Source: Corticimicrobacter sp040137905 (lineage in GTDB: Bacteria; Pseudomonadota; Gammaproteobacteria; Burkholderiales; Burkholderiaceae_B). Taken from it: a stretch of 64,000 bases of DNA. Position numbers and translations under genes: made by a program. How positions within the stretch are numbered: position 1 is the first letter of the stretch; the number at the start of each line of letters is the position of its first letter. The notes below the pieces were generated by a model, which was not told the origin of the DNA, did not search any database, and was given only the letters and a program-made list of their open reading frames with translations. This document shows, piece by piece, positions 41,041-50,200 of this stretch. The stretch spans positions 15,379-79,378 of the forward strand of contig NZ_JBEFDG010000010.1 of NCBI RefSeq assembly GCF_040137905.1, written 5' to 3'.

Positions 41041-42207
41041 TCAATCCTGTCCGAACAGATCCCTCGTATAGATTCTGTCGGCCACGTCATCGAGTTCGGC
41101 GCTGCGCCGGTTGGCGACGATCACATCGCTGATGCGCTTGAACTCATCGAGATCGCGTACCACACGAGAATGGAAAAACGTCTCCTGGCGCAAAACCGGC
41201 TCATAGACCACCACCTCGACACCGCGTGCCTTGATACGCTTCATCACCCCTTGCACGGCTGACGCACGGAGGTTATCCGAGCCCTCTTTCATCACCAGCC
41301 GGTAGATGCCCACGACCCGGGGCTGACGCCTCAGGATCGAGGCGGCCACGAAATCCTTGCGCGTGCCATTGGCCTCGACGATGGCGCGGATCAGGTTGCT
41401 CGGCACCCTGTCGTAATTGGCCAGCAACTGGCGCGTGTCCTTGGGCAGGCAATAGCCGCCATAGCCAAAGGAAGGATTGTTGTAATGCTCGCCGATACGC
41501 GGGTCCAGCCCCACGCCCCGGATGATCTGCCGTGTATCCAGGCCATGCGTTTCGGCAAAGGTATCGAGTTCGTTGAAATACGCCACGCGCATGGCCAGAT
41601 AGGTATTGGCAAACAGCTTGATGGCCTCGGCCTCTGTTGAGCCTGTCAGCAGCACCGGCACGTCGGTCTGGCGGGCACCTTCCTGCATGAGACGGGCAAA
41701 GGCCTCGCCGCGTGCCGACCGTTCACCGACGATGATGCGGGAAGGATAGAGATTGTCGTGCAGTGCGCGGCCCTCGCGCAGGAATTCCGGCGCGAAGAAC
41801 AGTCGGTCCGATCCCACGGTCTGTCGCAAACTGCGCGTATAGCCTACCGGCACAGTCGATTTGATGACCATGGTGGCCTGCGGGTTGATGCGCTGGATAT
41901 CCTGCACGACAGCCTCGATGCTGCGGGTGTCGAAGCGATTGGTTTCCGGATCATAGTCAGTCGGCGTGGCGATGATCACGAATGCCGCCTGCCGATAGGC
42001 CTCGTGCGGATCCAGCGTCGCCTTGAAATCCAGTTCCGCATTCTGCAACTGGTGACTGATGTCGGGATCCTCGATGGGTGACTGGCCCGCATTGAGCGCC
42101 CTGACCCGCTCCGGCACGATATCGAGTGCCACCACCTGGTGGCGTCGTGCCAGAAGAATGGCGTTGGACAGGCCGACATAGCCTGTGCCCACGACTGCGA
42201 TTTTCAT
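41041..42207 (-). CDS. ugd: UDP-glucose 6-dehydrogenase
   Basis: This is a 388-residue enzyme, the same length as E. coli Ugd. The NAD-binding motif is M-K-I-A-V-V-G-T-G-Y-V-G-L-S-N. E-F-L-R-E-G and K-L-F-A-N-T-Y-L-A-M-R belong to the core, and catalytic Cys253 sits in G-G-Y-C-L-P-K-D-T. It oxidises UDP-glucose twice to UDP-glucuronate. Tandem Pho-box heptamers lie 77 bases upstream, oriented toward it. The divergent genes encode a PlcP-like phosphoesterase and a GT4 glycosyltransferase, so the UDP-glucuronate probably goes into a glucuronosyl membrane lipid during phosphate limitation. Confidence 0.95.
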   Translation of the reverse strand: MKIAVVGTGYVGLSNAILLARRHQVVALDIVPERVRALNAGQSPIEDPDISHQLQNAELDFKATLDPHEAYRQAAFVIIATPTDYDPETNRFDTRSIEAVVQDIQRINPQATMVIKSTVPVGYTRSLRQTVGSDRLFFAPEFLREGRALHDNLYPSRIIVGERSARGEAFARLMQEGARQTDVPVLLTGSTEAEAIKLFANTYLAMRVAYFNELDTFAETHGLDTRQIIRGVGLDPRIGEHYNNPSFGYGGYCLPKDTRQLLANYDRVPSNLIRAIVEANGTRKDFVAASILRRQPRVVGIYRLVMKEGSDNLRASAVQGVMKRIKARGVEVVVYEPVLRQETFFHSRVVRDLDEFKRISDVIVANRRSAELDDVADRIYTRDLFGQD

Positions 42208-42283
42208 GATCGACCTCTTTGTCTGTATGGACGGCATGCAGCCAGTCCTCGCGTGTCTCCATCCTTCAGGTTAGGCATGTGGC

Positions 42284-42323
42284 ATGACCGCTTCATGGCA
42301 AATTGAAGACAGGTTCGTGACAG
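42284..42323 (-). promoter_or_regulatory. Tandem Pho box (four heptamers) before ugd
   Basis: Four copies of the PhoB heptamer CTGTCAT occur on the minus strand at exact 11-base spacing: CTGTCAC (42323-42317), CTGTCTT (42312-42306), TTGCCAT (42301-42295) and CGGTCAT (42290-42284), matching 6, 6, 5 and 6 of 7. Two adjacent 18-base Pho boxes in register are the textbook PhoB arrangement. Confidence 0.75.
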
Positions 42324-42349
42324 CCGACAGCACTGTTGTTGAAATCTGA

Positions 42350-42378
42350 CCGCCATCGAAATGACATGCAGCCGTCAT
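42350..42378 (+). promoter_or_regulatory. Weaker Pho-box-like repeat before plcP
   Basis: On the plus strand CCGCCAT, ATGACAT and CCGTCAT follow at 11-base steps (42350, 42361, 42372), matching the PhoB heptamer at 5, 5 and 6 of 7. They end 23 bases before the plcP start, which is close for activation, so this site is less certain than the minus-strand one. Confidence 0.4.
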
Positions 42379-42401
42379 GCAGGACTGGCGTAATACACGT
42401 C

Positions 42402-43217
42402 ATGGATACGTCACACGCCCCGCTGCGCTATCGCGCGATCTGGATCTCGGATCTGCACCTGGGTACGTCAGGATGCAAGGCCGAGCCACTGCTGGAATTC
42501 CTGCGCCTGCATGATGCAGACACGCTCTATCTGGTCGGCGATATCGTCGATGGCTGGCGGCTTAAAAAGCGCTGGAACTGGCCCCAGGCCCACAACGATG
42601 TGGTGCAGAAACTGCTGCGCAAGGTTCGCAAAGGCACCCGGGTAGTCTATATCCCGGGCAATCACGACGAGTTCGCCCGGCAATACGACCGGCAACTGTT
42701 CGGCGGCATCGAAGTGCTGCTCGAAACAGAACACATGACGGCAGATGGCAAGCGACTCTGGATCACCCACGGCGACCAGTTCGATGGCGTGATCCAGTAT
42801 GCAAAATGGCTGGCCTACCTGGGCGACCAGCTCTACACCCTGATCCTGATGCTGAACCACTGGTTCAACCGCGTGCGCAACCGCATGGGACTGGGCTACT
42901 GGTCGCTTTCCCAATACCTCAAGCACAAGGTCAAGGATGCCGTCTCCTTCATCTCGGCCTACGAGCAGGTGCTGGTCAACGAAACACGGCGACGCCAGTA
43001 TGACGGCGTGGTCTGTGGCCACATCCACAAGGCCGAGCTGCGGGAAATAGACGGCATCCTGTACTGCAACGACGGCGATTGGGTCGAAAGCCTGACCGCA
43101 CTGGTCGAGCACTACGATGGCCGCCTGGAACTGCTTGACTGCAGCCGTTACAGCCATGGCACGCACACCGAAGAAGCGACTGCCCACACCACGCAACACA
43201 TCAGGGGGCAATCGTGA
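42402..43217 (+). CDS. plcP: PlcP-like metallophosphoesterase (UDP-2,3-diacylglucosamine-hydrolase family)
   Basis: This is a 271-residue calcineurin-type phosphoesterase with all five metal motifs: S-D-L-H-L-G, G-D-I-V-D-G, G-N-H-D-E, I-T-H-G-D, and V-C-G-H-I-H. The stretch D-G-W-R-L-K-K-R-W-N-W-P-Q-A-H-N-D-V and the G-Y-W-S-L-S-Q-Y-L-K-H-K-V-K segment match the phosphate-starvation phospholipase PlcP rather than LpxH. PlcP cleaves phospholipids to diacylglycerol, which a neighbouring glycosyltransferase then glycosylates. The downstream GT4 gene overlaps it by four bases. The ATG at 42402 starts the conserved region. PlcP is the best fit, though a lipid-A role cannot be excluded. Confidence 0.82.
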   Translation: MDTSHAPLRYRAIWISDLHLGTSGCKAEPLLEFLRLHDADTLYLVGDIVDGWRLKKRWNWPQAHNDVVQKLLRKVRKGTRVVYIPGNHDEFARQYDRQLFGGIEVLLETEHMTADGKRLWITHGDQFDGVIQYAKWLAYLGDQLYTLILMLNHWFNRVRNRMGLGYWSLSQYLKHKVKDAVSFISAYEQVLVNETRRRQYDGVVCGHIHKAELREIDGILYCNDGDWVESLTALVEHYDGRLELLDCSRYSHGTHTEEATAHTTQHIRGQS

Positions 43218-44239
43218 AAATCCTCCTGGTCACCGATGCCTGGACACCGCAGATCAACGGGGTGGTGTTCACGCTGCAACAGACCCGCCGCATCCTGACG
43301 GACATGGGCCATACCGTGGCCGTCATCCATCCCGGCCTGTTCCGCTCCATCCCCTGCCCGACCTATCCCGAGATCCGCCTGTCGCTGGGTGCCGGACGAC
43401 GGGTGGCCGAACTGATCCGCAACTTTGCGCCGGATGCCCTGCATATCGCCACCGAGGGGCCACTGGGCATGGCTGCGCGCCGCCATGCACTGCGTACCGG
43501 CATGCCATTCACCACGGCCTATCACACCCGCTTTCCGGAATATATCCAGGCGCGCATCCGCCTGCCACTGGCGCTGACCTATCGCTGGCTACGCTGGTTC
43601 CACGGCCCGGCTGCGCGCACCATGGTGCCCACCCGCAGCGTACGGGCCGACCTGTTGGCCTACGGTTTCGACCCGGCACGCGTCATCGTCTGGTCACGCG
43701 GTGTCGATCTGGATACGTTCAGGCCAGGTCCTGCCGATCCTGAGGCCAGCCCTGCCCAACCCCCCACGCGGCCGGTATTCCTGTATGCAGGACGCACCGC
43801 CGTGGAAAAAAACCTGGATGCCTTTCTGAGCCTCTCCCTGCCGGGTGAAAAATGGGTCGTCGGCGATGGCCCCGTCCTGGTCTCGCTCAAGGCCCGTTAT
43901 CCGGACGTACGTTTCCTGGGGGCATTGCCACATACCGAGCTGGCACACTGCTACCGGATGGCCGATGTCTTCGTGTTTCCCAGCCTGACCGACACCTTCG
44001 GGCTGGTCCTGCTGGAGGCCATGGCCTGCGGCTGTCCGGTTGCGGCACTGCCGGCCTCGGCGACACTCGATGTGCTGGGTGACTCGGGTGCGGGGATCAT
44101 CGATGCCGATCTGCAAGCTGCCTGTCTGCAGGCCCTGGAGATCGATCGCAGCATCCCGACAGCCTACGCACGTGGTTTTTCCTGGGAACAGACCACGTGC
44201 GTCTTCTTCGAAGCACTGCAGCCCATCGAGGCGCAATGA
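43214..44239 (+). CDS. GT4-family glycosyltransferase (Agt-like, diacylglycerol glycosyl/glucuronosyltransferase candidate)
   Basis: This is a 341-residue GT-B glycosyltransferase. The N-terminal acceptor domain opens K-I-L-L-V-T-D-A-W-T-P-Q-I-N-G-V, with H-I-A-T-E-G-P-L-G and T-T-A-Y-H-T-R-F-P-E. The C-terminal donor domain has the E-x7-E-type motif in F-P-S-L-T-D-T-F-G-L-V-L-L-E-A-M-A-C-G. The GTG start overlaps the plcP stop. PlcP-Agt pairs make phosphorus-free glycolipids from diacylglycerol under phosphate starvation; ugd just across the promoter supplies UDP-glucuronate, so a glucuronosyl-diacylglycerol product is likely. Sugar and acceptor are inferred. Confidence 0.82.
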   Translation: MKILLVTDAWTPQINGVVFTLQQTRRILTDMGHTVAVIHPGLFRSIPCPTYPEIRLSLGAGRRVAELIRNFAPDALHIATEGPLGMAARRHALRTGMPFTTAYHTRFPEYIQARIRLPLALTYRWLRWFHGPAARTMVPTRSVRADLLAYGFDPARVIVWSRGVDLDTFRPGPADPEASPAQPPTRPVFLYAGRTAVEKNLDAFLSLSLPGEKWVVGDGPVLVSLKARYPDVRFLGALPHTELAHCYRMADVFVFPSLTDTFGLVLLEAMACGCPVAALPASATLDVLGDSGAGIIDADLQAACLQALEIDRSIPTAYARGFSWEQTTCVFFEALQPIEAQ

Positions 44240-44280
44240 CACTGCTATGATTCCGGTTTGCCTTTTTGCGACCGTCCGCC

Positions 44281-45441
44281 ATGCCGTCCGTCCAGCCCAC
44301 TGCCGTTTCCCCGCTCATTCTGGAATGGCAGGAGCACGATCAACCCTGTCGCGCCCTGTGGCGCGACCAGCACGGTACGCCCCCGCTACGCCTGCAGGCA
44401 GCCGACGATACGCTGAGCGCCGATGCCGCCTACCGGCTGATCAGCCAGGGTACCGCACTGGTCTGGCGCGGCGATTATCACAATGCCCGCCAGTTGCTCA
44501 AGGCACTGGCCAGCCGTGTGGACCGACGCCAGCAGCAGCCACACCGCAATGACGCCGCCCCCCAGACACCCCAGTCTCAGTTTCACCAGCACCGTCTGCG
44601 CCAGTCCCAGCGCGCCCAGATACTGAATCGGCTGCTGATTCCGGTCGAAGCCGATGGCACGATTGCGCTGCGCCGTGCCCCCGATCTTGGCGAGGCCTGC
44701 CGGGCGGCGCTGGAGCCTGCCGGCCAGCCCGAGCTGATCCCGCTGCGAACGCTGCAAGGTTATGTCGGCGCATGGGAGTGGCAAAAGAAAGGCATCGAGA
44801 TTGCCGGCCTGCCTGCACGCATCCACGTGCCGCATGGTGTCTATTCACCGATCCGGGGCGAATACCTGCCGTTGCTGGCCAACGCCCCCCTGCCACCGGG
44901 TGCCCGCAGCGCCTTCGATATCGGCACAGGCAGCGGCGTGCTGTCGGCATTGCTGCTGCAGCGTGGCCTCGAGCGCGTCATCGGCACCGACCTTAACCCC
45001 CGTGCGCTGGCCTGCGCACGCGACAACCTGGCCCGCATGGGCCATGCCGACACATTCCAGGCCGTAGCCTGCGACCTGTTTCCACCGGGTCGGGCCGACC
45101 TGATTGTCTGCAACCCGCCGTGGCTGCCGGCCAAGCCGACCAGCCAGATCGAACAGGCCGTCTACGATCCCGGCCACCGCATGTTGCTGGGCTTTCTGCA
45201 GGGCGTACCGCACCATCTCGAAGACGGCGGGCAGGCCTGGCTGATCCTGTCCGACCTGGCCGAACACCTCGGCCTGCGCACCCCCCAGATGCTGCCGGAA
45301 GCCTTCGCCCAGGCGGGCCTGCGGGTCATAGGCCGCAGCGACACCCGGCCCGCCCACCCCAAGGCCCTGGATCGCAACGATCCGCTCTACGAGGCGCGCA
45401 GCCAGGAAACCACCACACTCTGGCGACTGGCGATCGCCTGA
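44281..45441 (+). CDS. Class I SAM-dependent methyltransferase (N-methyltransferase type)
   Basis: This 386-residue protein has an N-terminal domain of about 190 residues and a C-terminal Rossmann methyltransferase. Motif I is F-D-I-G-T-G-S-G-V-L near residue 220, and the catalytic motif is L-I-V-C-N-P-P-W-L-P near 277. N-P-P-W/Y marks transfer to an exocyclic or amide nitrogen, as in RlmG or PrmB. The substrate could be rRNA or a protein glutamine; I cannot choose. The ATG at 44281 is five codons inside a GTG-started frame and has no strong ribosome site. It lies 41 bases after the glycosyltransferase and may be co-transcribed. Confidence 0.82.
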   Translation: MPSVQPTAVSPLILEWQEHDQPCRALWRDQHGTPPLRLQAADDTLSADAAYRLISQGTALVWRGDYHNARQLLKALASRVDRRQQQPHRNDAAPQTPQSQFHQHRLRQSQRAQILNRLLIPVEADGTIALRRAPDLGEACRAALEPAGQPELIPLRTLQGYVGAWEWQKKGIEIAGLPARIHVPHGVYSPIRGEYLPLLANAPLPPGARSAFDIGTGSGVLSALLLQRGLERVIGTDLNPRALACARDNLARMGHADTFQAVACDLFPPGRADLIVCNPPWLPAKPTSQIEQAVYDPGHRMLLGFLQGVPHHLEDGGQAWLILSDLAEHLGLRTPQMLPEAFAQAGLRVIGRSDTRPAHPKALDRNDPLYEARSQETTTLWRLAIA

Positions 45442-45470
45442 AGCCTGTAATCTGCCCTCGGGAATACCCG

Positions 45471-45500
45471 CGGACAAGGCCTTCAACGGCCTTTTGTCCC
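45471..45500 (+). terminator. Rho-independent terminator after the methyltransferase gene
   Basis: AAGGCC-TTCAAC-GGCCTT followed by TT forms a G+C-rich stem. Flanking GGAC and GTCC extend the pairing past a small bulge. It lies 30 bases after the methyltransferase stop and just before the chemoreceptor promoter, which fits termination of the plcP-side transcript. Confidence 0.6.
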
Positions 45501-45527
45501 TAAATTCTGCAGTGCAACGCACGTTAA
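45501..45527 (+). promoter_or_regulatory. Sigma-28 (FliA)-like promoter of the chemoreceptor
   Basis: TAAATTCT, an 11-base spacer and CACGTTAA match the flagellar consensus TAAAGTTT-N11-GCCGATAA at 6 of 8 and 5 of 8 positions with exact spacing. It lies 58 bases upstream of the start codon. Chemoreceptors are usual sigma-28 targets. Confidence 0.5.
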
Positions 45528-45585
45528 CCTGATCTGGAGACATTGCAGTCTGATTACATAACATAACGCATCAGAAGGAAGCATC

Positions 45586-47151
45586 ATGGCCTTGCGCTCG
45601 ATCCACTCCCTGAGCCTGGGCAAACGCCTGGGCCTGCTCGTGACATTGACAGTGGCCGGCGTCCTGGCCATCACTGCCGCCTTCCTGTTTTCCGAGCGAA
45701 CGCTGCTGATGCAGGAACGCGCCCAGGGCGTACGCCAGACCGTGGAAACCGCATACAGCCTGGTGGCCAGCTTCCACGCCCGCGCCCAGGCCGGTGAAAT
45801 GAGCGAGGAAGCCGCGCGCCAGGCCAGCATCGACGCATTGCGGGCCATGCGCTACAGCGGCAACGAGTACTTCTGGATCAACGACATGGACGCGCGCATC
45901 GTACTCCATCCGATCCGCCCAGAACTCGAGGGCAAGGATATGAGCGACAGCCGTGACCCGACCGGCCTGCGCCTGTTCGTGGCCTTCGTCGACAAGGTCA
46001 AGGCCAGCGGAGCCGGTTTCGTGCACTACATGTGGCCCAAGCCTGGCAGCGAAGCACCTGTCCCAAAGGCCTCCTATGTGCAGGGCTTCGCACCGTGGGG
46101 CTGGGTATTGGGTTCCGGTGTCTACGTCGATACCGTACAGGCCACCTTCCTGCAGCGTGTCACCTGGTTCGGTGGCGGCGCACTCCTGCTGGCGCTGGTC
46201 CTGCTGGCTACCGGCATCGTCATTACCCGCGGCCTGCTGCGCCAGATCGGCGGCGAGCCAGGCCCTGCTGCAGTTGCCACCCAGCGCATGGCCCAGGGGG
46301 ACCTGACCAGCGATATCGCAGTCCTGCCAGGTGCCGAGGACAGCCTGCTGCATGCTATCCGCACCATGCGCGACAACCTCGCGCAGATCGTGCGCGGCGT
46401 CCATGCGGGCACGGAATCGATTGCCACGGCCGCACACCAGATCGCATCGGGCAACAACGACCTGGCCAGCCGTACCGAGCATCAGGCCAGTTCACTCGAA
46501 CAGACGGCCGCTTCAATGGAAGAATTCACTGCCACAGTCCGTCTCAATGCCGACAATGCCGGCGAAGCGGCAGCCCTGGCCGCCTCGGCAGCCGAAGTCG
46601 CGACACAGGGGGGCGTCGTGGTCGAACAGGTCGTCAGCACCATGGGTGAAGTCGATGCCGCCTCGCGCAAGATCGTCGATATCATCGCAGTCATCGACGG
46701 CATCGCCTTCCAGACCAACATCCTGGCGCTCAATGCCGCCGTCGAAGCGGCACGGGCCGGTGAACAAGGCAAGGGTTTTGCCGTGGTGGCCTCGGAGGTA
46801 CGCGCACTGGCCCAGCGTTCCGCATCGGCAGCACGCGAGGTCAAGCAGTTGATCGATGCCTCGGTCGCCAGCGTCGGACGCGGCAATGCGCTGGCAGAGG
46901 ATGCCGGCAAAACCATTCGCGAGGTGGTTCGCAGCGTGCAGGGCGTGACCCGCATCATGGACGAAATCGCCACTGCCAGTCGCGAACAGTCCGACGGCAT
47001 CACGCAGATCAACCAGGCCGTCAACAGCATGGACCAGGCGACCCAGCAGAATGCGGCGCTGGTCAGCGAGGCGGCTTCCGCCGCCGAATCGCTCAACGAT
47101 CAGGCCGGACAGCTCAAGTCCATGGTGGAGATTTTCAGGACGCGGGACTGA
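45586..47151 (+). CDS. Methyl-accepting chemotaxis protein with single-Cache sensor
   Basis: This is a 521-residue chemoreceptor. TM1 spans about 15-37. The periplasmic single-Cache domain (about 40-185) shows N-E-Y-F-W-I-N-D-M-D, H-P-I-R-P-E-L-E-G-K and W-G-W-V-L-G-S-G-V-Y, the sCache_2 hallmarks. TM2 lies near 190-212, followed by HAMP and a signalling domain with I-A-F-Q-T-N-I-L-A-L-N-A-A-V-E-A-A-R-A-G at the tip. sCache_2 sensors often bind short organic acids. There is no CheR-binding tail. AGAAGGAAG precedes the ATG, and a sigma-28-like promoter lies further upstream. Confidence 0.94.
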   Translation: MALRSIHSLSLGKRLGLLVTLTVAGVLAITAAFLFSERTLLMQERAQGVRQTVETAYSLVASFHARAQAGEMSEEAARQASIDALRAMRYSGNEYFWINDMDARIVLHPIRPELEGKDMSDSRDPTGLRLFVAFVDKVKASGAGFVHYMWPKPGSEAPVPKASYVQGFAPWGWVLGSGVYVDTVQATFLQRVTWFGGGALLLALVLLATGIVITRGLLRQIGGEPGPAAVATQRMAQGDLTSDIAVLPGAEDSLLHAIRTMRDNLAQIVRGVHAGTESIATAAHQIASGNNDLASRTEHQASSLEQTAASMEEFTATVRLNADNAGEAAALAASAAEVATQGGVVVEQVVSTMGEVDAASRKIVDIIAVIDGIAFQTNILALNAAVEAARAGEQGKGFAVVASEVRALAQRSASAAREVKQLIDASVASVGRGNALAEDAGKTIREVVRSVQGVTRIMDEIATASREQSDGITQINQAVNSMDQATQQNAALVSEAASAAESLNDQAGQLKSMVEIFRTRD

Positions 47152-47249
47152 CTGTGTCCTGGGCACTGGCCAGTAACTGCTCCGCCAGCCGATCCAGCAA
47201 ACGCTGGCAAGCCGGTGCGGCGTACCGCTTGCCCGGCAAAGCCCGCCGC

Positions 47250-50200
47250 TCATGAAGCGGACGATGGCCCGCAACGCTCCTGCTCACGCCGCACCACACG
47301 CAGTGCGACATCGGTATTGAAATCCGCCATCGCCTCGGACAGGGCGACAGCGCTGTCACCCAGGGCATCGGCATGCCGCGCCATCAGGTCATCGAACAGG
47401 TCGAATGCCGTCATGTCGCTACTTGCCAGCGCATCGGCCAGGGCCGCCAGGCAGGCAGCCAGTTCGTCACCAGACGCGGGCGGGGAACCGGTTTCGGGCG
47501 TGCCCACCACCGGCAGCGTCTGCTGTTCCAGCCAGCATGCATGCGCTTCCAGAGCCTCGACCAGCATCTGCTCCAGGCCAGCCACAGCATCATGCCAGTG
47601 CGCTGGCAGCGATTGCCTCGGTGCATCTGCATCCATGCCGCCAGCCACGACTTCACGCTCGAGCATCGCGCAGGCAGCCGCCAGGCGATCCGCGCCCGTG
47701 GCGGCCGCCGTGCTCTTCAATGGGTGAATGGCGCTGCGCAATGCCCGCGCATCGACCACCTCGAGCGCAGTACGGGCGGCTTCGAGCAGCCGCTTTGCCG
47801 CAGGCCGGAAATCCTCCAGCAGGCGACAGTACAGAACCTTGTCCTGCCCCAGTCGCGCCAGGGCAAGTGATGCGTCAAGTACCATTGCCGGTCCTTCCTG
47901 CAATGGTGCAGCGGGCTGATGCCGCCTGACCTCCCGAACCGTTTCCATACCCTCAAATCTGCTGCCATCGCGCAGGTGGCGCTGAATCACGGCCACCAGA
48001 TCCTCCAGATGAAAGGGCTTGCCGATATGGGCATCCATGCCTGCCGCCATGCAGGCGTCCCTGTCTGACTGCATGGCATTGGCCGTCATGGCGACAATGG
48101 GCAGTCCGGCATGACGGCCATCCCTGCGGATCGCATAGGTAGCCTGCAGACCATCCATCACAGGCATCTGCATATCCATCAGAACCAGATCGTAGCCGTC
48201 CGGTTCGGCATCCAGTGCCTGCAACCCCTGCTGCCCATTGGCAGCCACACGTACCCGCGCGCCCTCCCGTTCAAGCAGGCGGGTCGCCACTTCCTGGTTG
48301 ATATCGTTGTCCTCGACCAGCAGCAGCCTGACCCCTTCCAGACGGCGCACGGCATGCTCGGACGATGTCGGGGGCATATCCGGTGCGCGGCCACGCAGGG
48401 CCGCGCACAGCATCGAAAACGTCAGCGGCTTGCACAGCACCGGCATGCCTGCCTGCGGAGGCCGCGGATGCGAAGTCGCCAGGACAATCGCGGGCGGGCA
48501 ATCGGGATCCGGGCCATGCCGCAGGCGCTCGATCAATAGCTCGTGACCAGGTGCCTCGGCACTGACCAGCGCCACGGCTGGCCAATCATGCAGAGTATCC
48601 AGTACTTCTCCTGCCCGCATCGCATCGCTGCATGCCACCACCTGCCATCCCCCCTGCTGCTCCAGCAACCGGCTCAGCATGGCACGAGAGACCGGATGCG
48701 GTTCCAGCAACAAGGCCTGTGCACCACGGGTATCGTGACACACCCCACAAAGATGTACCTGGCGGTCACGACCGGGCTGCAACACGATTTCAAAGAAGAA
48801 GCAGCTACCCTTGCCAGGTTCACTGTCAACACGCAACTCCCCGCCCATCAGTTCCACTAGGCGATGGCTGATGGCCAGGCCCAGTCCTGTTCCACCAAAA
48901 CGGCGCGAAATGGAGGCTTCGGCCTGGCTAAAGCCGGTGAAAATATGCCTCAGGGCTTCTTTGCTGATCCCGATACCGGTATCCAGCACCCGGCACTCCA
49001 GCCGGGCACCGCTGTCATCCTGGCTGACCAGGCGCAATGCCAGGCGCACCTCGCCACGCGCCGTGAATTTGATGGCATTGCCGCCCAGATTGATCAATAC
49101 CTGCTTGAGCCGCAGAGCATCGCCAATCAATACAGCAGGAATGGCTGGATCAATATCGTAGATCAGCTCCAGCTTTTTTTCGCCCAGGGTACCGGACAGG
49201 ATCGTCGAGACATCGGAAAGCAGTTCATCCAGCGCAAAAGGCTCCGGGTCCAGCTTCATCTTGCCGGCCTCGACCTTGGAAAAATCCAGGATATCGTTGA
49301 GGATTTCCAGCAACGAACGCGCTGCCCCTTCCGTCTTGCGCAGCAGGTCGGATTGCTCCGGGCGCACCCCGGTGGTTTCGATCAACTGCAGCAATCCCAT
49401 GATCGCATTCATGGGCGTACGGATCTCGTGACTCATGTTGGCCAGGAACTGGCTTTTGCTGCGCGAGGCACTGTCCGCATTGACCAAAGCCTGCTGCAGG
49501 TCGGTGATGTCGATGCAGAACATGACCCGCATGCCATCTGACGTGGCCGCCACCACACGCTTGATCCAGCGCCCGTTGCTCAATTGCAGGCGTTGCTGGT
49601 GCGAAGGCTGGCGCCACATCGCCAACTGACTGGCATACCAGCCATCGGGATCGGCACGTGCCGCCAGATAGCTGCCGGCATCGATCGACAGTCGCAGGAT
49701 GCGTTCGATCGGCATGCCGATACGGACTTCGTGACGCCGTTCCCCCAGAAGATCCAGGTATTTGTCATTGCACAGCATCAGCCGTTCCTGCGCATCGTAA
49801 AGCGCAAAGGCCTCATCCAGCGCATCAATGGCCGAACGCAGGATACGCTCGCTGGTCTCGATGCGCAGCCGCGCCTCGACCTGGGCGCTGACATCCTGTA
49901 CCGCCCCCACCAGCCGGTGAGCACGGCCGTTGAGATATTCGACCTCGCAACTGACCCGCATCCAGAGCGCAATGCCATCGGCCTGCCGGATACGGATCTC
50001 CTGGGAAAATGCTTCGCCGGTGGCCATGGTATGCCGTACCCGCTCCCTGAACGCCTGCCACATCTCGGAAGGCAACGCTACCGGCAGGGCCTCGACCCGC
50101 AGTTGTTCTCCCGGCAAGGCCAGGATTTCGCTGGCCGCCTCGGTAAAGTACAGCGTGCGCGTATCCAGATTGCAGTACCAGCCACCGATGCCGGCGATCC

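Noticed and set aside
47135..47374. Helical-looking minus-strand frame past the kinase stop, as a sign of a frameshifted C-terminus
   Set aside because: The kinase already ends with a normal post-HPt helix, and the second frame overlaps it without a plausible junction.
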